Shown: positions 61,475 through 64,000 of the stretch, in pieces | Layout of the letters: each line of letters begins with the position of its first letter | How positions within the stretch are numbered: the first letter of the stretch is position 1 | Source of the DNA: Riptortus pedestris | Lineage: Eukaryota > Arthropoda > Insecta > Hemiptera > Alydidae | NCBI GenBank assembly: GCA_019009955.1 | Contig: CM032228.1 | Span: 209,811,001-209,875,000 of the forward strand | Direction of reading: 5' to 3' | DNA length: 64,000 nucleotides | Notes under the pieces: model-generated | Database searches by the model: none | The model's input: the letters and a program-made list of their open reading frames with translations, nothing else | Told to the model about the DNA's origin: nothing | Translations under genes and position numbers: made by a program

Positions 61475-62806
61475 AAAATTGTAACCTCTGTCTGTACATT
61501 GATTTTTTTCGCGAAATTTCACGATAACTTTTCGTTTCACATGTCATAGACACCATAACTGCATTTTGTTTCTTTGGTGTCTGTTTGTTTGTTTGTTTGT
61601 TTATTTGTTTGTTTGTTTATTTGTTTGTTTGTTTGTTTGTTACCTTTTCACGCATAAACGGCTGAACCGAATTTTATGAAACTTGGTATGTATATTACCA
61701 TTAACCCAACTTAGACTTTAGGCTATATTAATATCCTCTGGGACGAACAGGAGTGGGGGTTATAAGGGAAGCCAGAAGTTAAAAATAGCGATATTTCGTT
61801 TCCTATTGGTTTTATGGCAAATATGAACATAACAAAAGTTGTTTATTTTGTTATGTAGAGTAACTATTGTTATATACACTTTTTTCGTATACCGAATTAT
61901 AAACGAGATATACGCTGAAACCTATAGCGGAAGTGAACAATTTTATTTGGGACAAAAGACCCAACCGAAATAACTAAAACTCGGTATATGTATTAGCACT
62001 AACGCTTTCATTATAACAAGCCATACCAACATTTCTAGGGACGGGCAGGAGTGGGGGTTATGAGGAAAGCCAGAAATTAAAAATAGCGATATTTCGTTTC
62101 TTATTAGGTTTTCGGCAAATATGAACAGAACAAAAGTTGTTTATTTTGTTATTTAGAGTAACTTTTGTTATATACACTTTTTTCTTATACCGAATTATAA
62201 ACGAGATATACACTATAAACTAAAGCGGGAGTCAACTATTTCATTAGGCACTAACGATTAAACCGAACTTAAAAACTCGGTATGTCAATTAGCATTAATT
62301 CTTCCATGATTATAAGCTATATTAAAATTGTTCGGTTAGAACGGGAGTGGGGGTTATAAGGGAGGCCTGAAATAAAAATTCGTGATATTTTGTCCTTAGT
62401 AACTGTTTTCATTTCTCCAGGAACAATGTGTGGAGCAAGTAATTTGCGTAGAAATATTGATATTCTCAACAATTCATTCTAATTTGAACTATGAGGTACC
62501 TCACCTGAAAAATTAATTCAAATCTATGTTAATATTTTGTCCTTAGTAACTGAAATCTATGCAGTATGCAAAGGAGACGGGAAATATGGCAATATAACAA
62601 AATATGAAATATGACAATTTGGAGGACAGTCAAGACTTACATAAAAATTAATTTTATTATTAACAAATGCCAACAACGGATATTAACCCTAAACACTGGG
62701 ACGGGTAAATGTCAAAATATTGTGCAAAGTAAAGTTTTGCCAAAAAAAATTCCATAACCATTCAGCCTCAAATAAATTCCCGGGCGAAGCCGGGTATCTG
62801 AGCTAG
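61475..62806 (+). mobile_element. family B Helentron-like element, complete copy
   Basis: Left end AAAATTGTAACCTCTGTCTG next to TA repeats. Then a (TTTG)n stretch at 61580-61640 and about three tandem units of ~297 bp (GGAGTGGGGGTT at 61750, 62048 and 62344). The 3' hairpin CCCGGGCGAAGCCGGG is at 62779-62794. The terminus TATCTGAGCTAG ends at 62806 and is followed by T. A 3' hairpin ~10 nt before a CTAG end, insertion in TA sequence and no terminal inverted repeats fit a non-autonomous Helitron/Helentron. No Rep or helicase is encoded. Confidence 0.82.
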
Positions 62807-62815
62807 TATATATAT

Positions 62816-64000
62816 AAAATTGTAACCTCTGTCTGTACATTGATTTTTTTCGCGAAATTTCACGATAACTTTTCGTTTCACATGTCATAGACACCATAAC
62901 TGCTTTTTGTTTCTTTGGTGTCTGTTTGTTTGTTTGTTTATTTGTTTGTTTGTTTGTTACCTTTTGACGAATAAACGGCTGAACCGAATTTTAAGCAAAA
63001 TTGGTAATGAATATTACTACTAGACCAACTTAGACTTAAGTCTATATTAATATTCTCTAAGAGGAACAGGATTGGGGGTTATAACGGTAGAGCGTTAAAT
63101 TAAAAATAGTGAAATATCGTTTCCTCTGGCTTTTTCAAGCAAATATGCACATAACCAAAGATGTTTATTTTTGTAAGTTAAGGTAACTTTTGTTATACGA
63201 GGCACATTTAAACCGTATACGGAAGTTATAAATGAGTTATACGCTAATAACTATAGCGGGAGTCCACAATTTTTATTTGGCACTAAAGACACAAAAACCG
63301 GAATTAAACCAAACTCGTAATGTGAATTAGTACTTACGCCTTCATTATAATAAGCTATGCATAACATTTCTAGGGAACGGACAGGAGTGGGGGTTTTATA
63401 AGGGAAGCCAACGAAATTAAAAAATAGCGATATTACGTTTCCTATTGGAGTTTCCGGCAAATATGAAAATAAGAAAAGTTGTTTAATTAGGTTATTTAGA
63501 GTAACTTTTGTTATATATACATTTTTTTGTATACCGAATTATAAAGGCGTAAACCGCTAAAAAAATTATAGCGTGGAGTCAAAAGAAGTTATTTGACACA
63601 AAATAACTCAACAGGAACTCAATAAAACTCGGTATGTGAATTAGTACTAACGCTCTCAATTATAATAAGCTATAACTAACAGTTTCTAGGGAAACGGGGT
63701 CAGGAGTGGGGGTTGTAAGGGAGGCCTGAAAATATAAAAATAGTGATATTTCGATTCATATAGGTGGTTTCGACAAATATGCACATAACAAAAGTTGTTT
63801 TTTTTTTTGTTTTTTTTTTTTTTTGTTGTTTAGAAAAATTTGCTCAACAATTCTTTTCAATATGAACTACCAGGTATCTCACCTGGAAAAATTAATTCTA
63901 AAGAATGTTTAAATATTTTGTCCTAAAAAAATTTAAATCTATGCATAATGCACAAGTGGAAATCGAAAATATGACAATAAGGCGGACAGTGAAGACTTAC
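62816..64000 (+). mobile_element. family B Helentron-like element, second tandem copy, cut by window end
   Basis: The same left end (AAAATTGTAACCTCTGTCTG) starts 9 bp after the CTAG terminus of the previous copy. It has tandem units with GGATTGGGGGTT or GGAGTGGGGGTT near 63071, 63385 and 63712. It is more diverged than its neighbour, with many single-base insertions and a poly-T at 63798-63826. The 3' end lies outside the window. Confidence 0.8.

Overview
This window looks like intergenic and intronic DNA from an AT-rich, repeat-dense arthropod nuclear genome. Three things support this. A CaMKII first coding exon has the arthropod-type N-terminus. A LINE fragment has the RNase-H-proximal/C-terminal motif common in arthropods, notably decapods and arachnids. 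There are also mariner, tRNA-SINE and Helitron-type repeats. I see no prokaryotic gene, operon, CRISPR array or complete tRNA/rRNA gene. A decapod crustacean is possible, but the sequence alone does not settle the species.

Layout. 1-480: decayed mariner transposase end. 1060-4690: three copies of a dispersed repeat, here 'family A'. 4690-5695: 46-bp minisatellite. 6521-17551: an ~11 kb satellite built from 27-bp and 33-bp units, with a 2,615-bp higher-order repeat. 17.7-44.5 kb: AT-rich unique sequence with many family A copies, a tRNA-SINE, a 520-bp mariner-type MITE (30143-30662) and several (TA)n tracts. 40.8-41.5 kb: a Helentron-like element carrying a SINE piece. 45.0-46.0 kb: a LINE end interrupted by a 444-bp retroposed insert with a perfect 14-bp target-site duplication. 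46.6-48.3 kb: family A containing nested Helentron-like pieces. 50.05-50.55 kb: a second mariner end. 55-56.3 kb: two SINEs. 56.44-56.85 kb: GC-rich promoter/5'UTR-like DNA and coding exon 1 of CaMKII (+ strand). From 56851 to the end: CaMKII intron 1 (at least 7.1 kb), with a compound microsatellite, decayed family A, and two head-to-tail Helentron-like elements (61475 onward).

The only host protein-coding sequence I can support is CaMKII exon 1 (22 codons, the last one split by the intron). The rest of the signal is repeat biology. Family A has a palindromic 5' end, an inverted 12-mer repeated near its 3' end, a 3' GC hairpin and a central microsatellite. That architecture resembles non-autonomous Helentron/DINE-1-like elements. 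A second family (B), with a CCCGGG hairpin and a CTAGT end, has landed at least twice in the microsatellite core of family A. The long open frames in the satellite (up to 1,204 codons) follow from stop-free units whose lengths are multiples of three, and I do not call them genes.
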